Shown: positions 20,799-21,329 of the stretch, one piece after another
Position numbering within the stretch: the stretch's first letter is position 1
Layout of the letters: each line of letters opens with the position of its first letter
Translations under genes and position numbers: made by a program
The notes under the pieces: model-generated
Told to the model about the DNA's origin: nothing
Databases searched by the model: none
The model's input: only the letters and a program-made list of their open reading frames with translations
Source: a bacterium
GTDB lineage: Bacteria; Patescibacteriota; Minisyncoccia; Minisyncoccales; JAGGSE01
NCBI GenBank assembly: GCA_021159225.1
Contig: JAGGSE010000227.1
Coordinates: 1-21,329 of the forward strand
Direction: 5' to 3'
DNA length: 21,329 nt

Positions 20799-20889
20799 CA
20801 CAAAATCATAGGAATTTGCGCAGTTCTTTGTTCAGAGTATGTCTTAGTATTGCTAGTAGGGGAACCATCACAAATTCGCGCATTTTGTG
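20799..20889. repeat. Large imperfect inverted repeat in gene-free 3' segment
   Basis: Arms CACAAAATcatagGAATTTG (20799-20818) and the complement of CAAATTCgcgcATTTTGTG (20871-20889) give 15 paired bases with an internal loop and a 52-base spacer. The gap 20761-21002 also has TACTG aaata CAGTA right after the stop (20761-20775) and GAACC/GGTTC near 20969-20985. No coding frame is visible. Possible roles are a transcription end, an initiator or partition-protein site. Confidence 0.55.
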
Positions 20890-21002
20890 AGTTTTAGTTA
20901 CTTTATGGTTCAACAAAGCCCTCAATTAGTTGCCTTAGTACGAATAGGAGAGGTTGTTACGTCCGTTTGAACCTAGGAGGGGTTCCCTTTGAACTCCCCA
21001 TT

Positions 21003-21054
21003 GTCACATGATCAGGTGCTAAAGCATCCAGCTTTCTCTGCATGAAGTTTGTAA
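21003..21054 (+). repeat. Dispersed hairpin repeat, copy E
   Basis: GTCACATGATCAGGTGCTAA continues into AGCATCCAGC, then CTTTCTCTGCATGAAG and TTTGTAA. It combines the left part of copies B and C with the right tail of A and D, so it could be a minimal stand-alone element related to the IscB element ends. It lies 10 kb from iscB, just before the tandem repeats. Confidence 0.6.
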
Positions 21055-21077
21055 AGTTATTACAAACCTGCGGTCCA

Positions 21078-21137
21078 TAGGAACTAATAAACTTATATAG
21101 GAACCAATAAACTTATATAGGAACCAATAAACTTATA
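21078..21137 (+). repeat. Three 20-bp direct repeats
   Basis: The unit TAGGAACCAATAAACTTATA occurs three times in tandem (21078-21097 with one C-to-T change, 21098-21117, 21118-21137), then decays into TAAGATTATACAAATTTATG. AT-rich direct repeats of this size are typical protein-binding arrays (iterons or operators) or unwinding elements. Confidence 0.9.
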
Positions 21138-21169
21138 TAAGATTATACAAATTTATGTTTTCGGAACTG

Positions 21170-21329
21170 AGTTTCGAGGGTTTTTGGAAAAGTTTCGAGG
21201 GTTTTTGGAAAAGTTTCGAGGGTTTTTGGAAAAGTTTCGAGGGTTTTTGGAAAAGTTTCGAGGGTTTTTGGAAAAGTTTCGAGGGTTTTTGGAAAAGTTT
21301 CGAGGGTTTTTGGAAAAGTTTCGAGGGTT
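21170..21329 (+). repeat. Array of 21-bp direct repeats, running off the window
   Basis: Seven perfect units of 21 bases, each beginning AGTTTCGAGGGTTTTTGGAA, cover 21170-21316, and 13 bases of an eighth reach the end. There are no spacers, so this is not CRISPR. The unit is a multiple of three and open in all six frames, so a repeat protein cannot be excluded, but no start codon with a ribosome site precedes it. Iterons of an origin or a partition site are the best guess. Confidence 0.9.

Noticed and set aside
21170..21329. 21-bp array as CRISPR.
   Set aside because: Units are directly adjacent with no spacers, and shorter than CRISPR repeats.

Overview
The window looks like part of a tailed-phage genome, prophage or phage-plasmid from a low- to mid-GC Firmicutes (clostridial or Bacillus-like) host. 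All convincing genes lie on the + strand, are short, abut or overlap by ATGA or TAATG junctions, and most have a strong AGGAGG-type ribosome binding site. Recognisable families are phage-typical: an AAA+/VWA-metallopeptidase pair, a 3D-domain wall protein, a ribbon-helix-helix protein, a phage metallopeptidase, a DUF932-like protein, a PD-(D/E)XK nuclease, pentapeptide-repeat proteins and a RyR-domain relic. No terminase, capsid, tail, polymerase or integrase gene is present, so the replicon type cannot be fixed. TAA, TAG and TGA all end ordinary genes, so the standard bacterial code applies.

Layout. Positions 1-4438 hold a tight early-type operon: small unknowns, a MoxR-like ATPase, a VWA/metallopeptidase partner, Cys-rich small proteins and a membrane-anchored 3D-domain protein. 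Positions 4562-7896 hold an RHH protein, several unknowns and two frameshifted genes. Positions 7897-9013 have no gene, but contain local hairpins and a perfect 13-bp long-range inverted repeat, suggesting a large structured RNA. Positions 9014-10732 form an IscB (RuvC + HNH nuclease) element with an omega-RNA-like (HEARO) leader and hairpin ends of a repeat family found five times in the window. Positions 10875-13049 hold small phage genes. Positions 13061-14820 hold two paralogous pentapeptide-repeat proteins with a shared C-terminal domain.

Positions 15188-17274 contain an intact orotate phosphoribosyltransferase-type gene with an extra N-terminal domain, a run of frameshifted genes, and a truncated, broken second copy of the phosphoribosyltransferase. 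Positions 17271-20760 return to a healthy operon ending in a PD-(D/E)XK nuclease. The last 570 bases are gene-free: a large imperfect inverted repeat, one dispersed hairpin repeat, three 20-bp direct repeats and an array of at least seven 21-bp direct repeats that runs off the window. This resembles a replication or partition region.

The two strongest candidates for something undescribed are the gene-free structured segment next to iscB and the compound repeat region at the right end. Several frameshifts fall in homopolymer runs, so sequencing error must be excluded before those genes are called dead.
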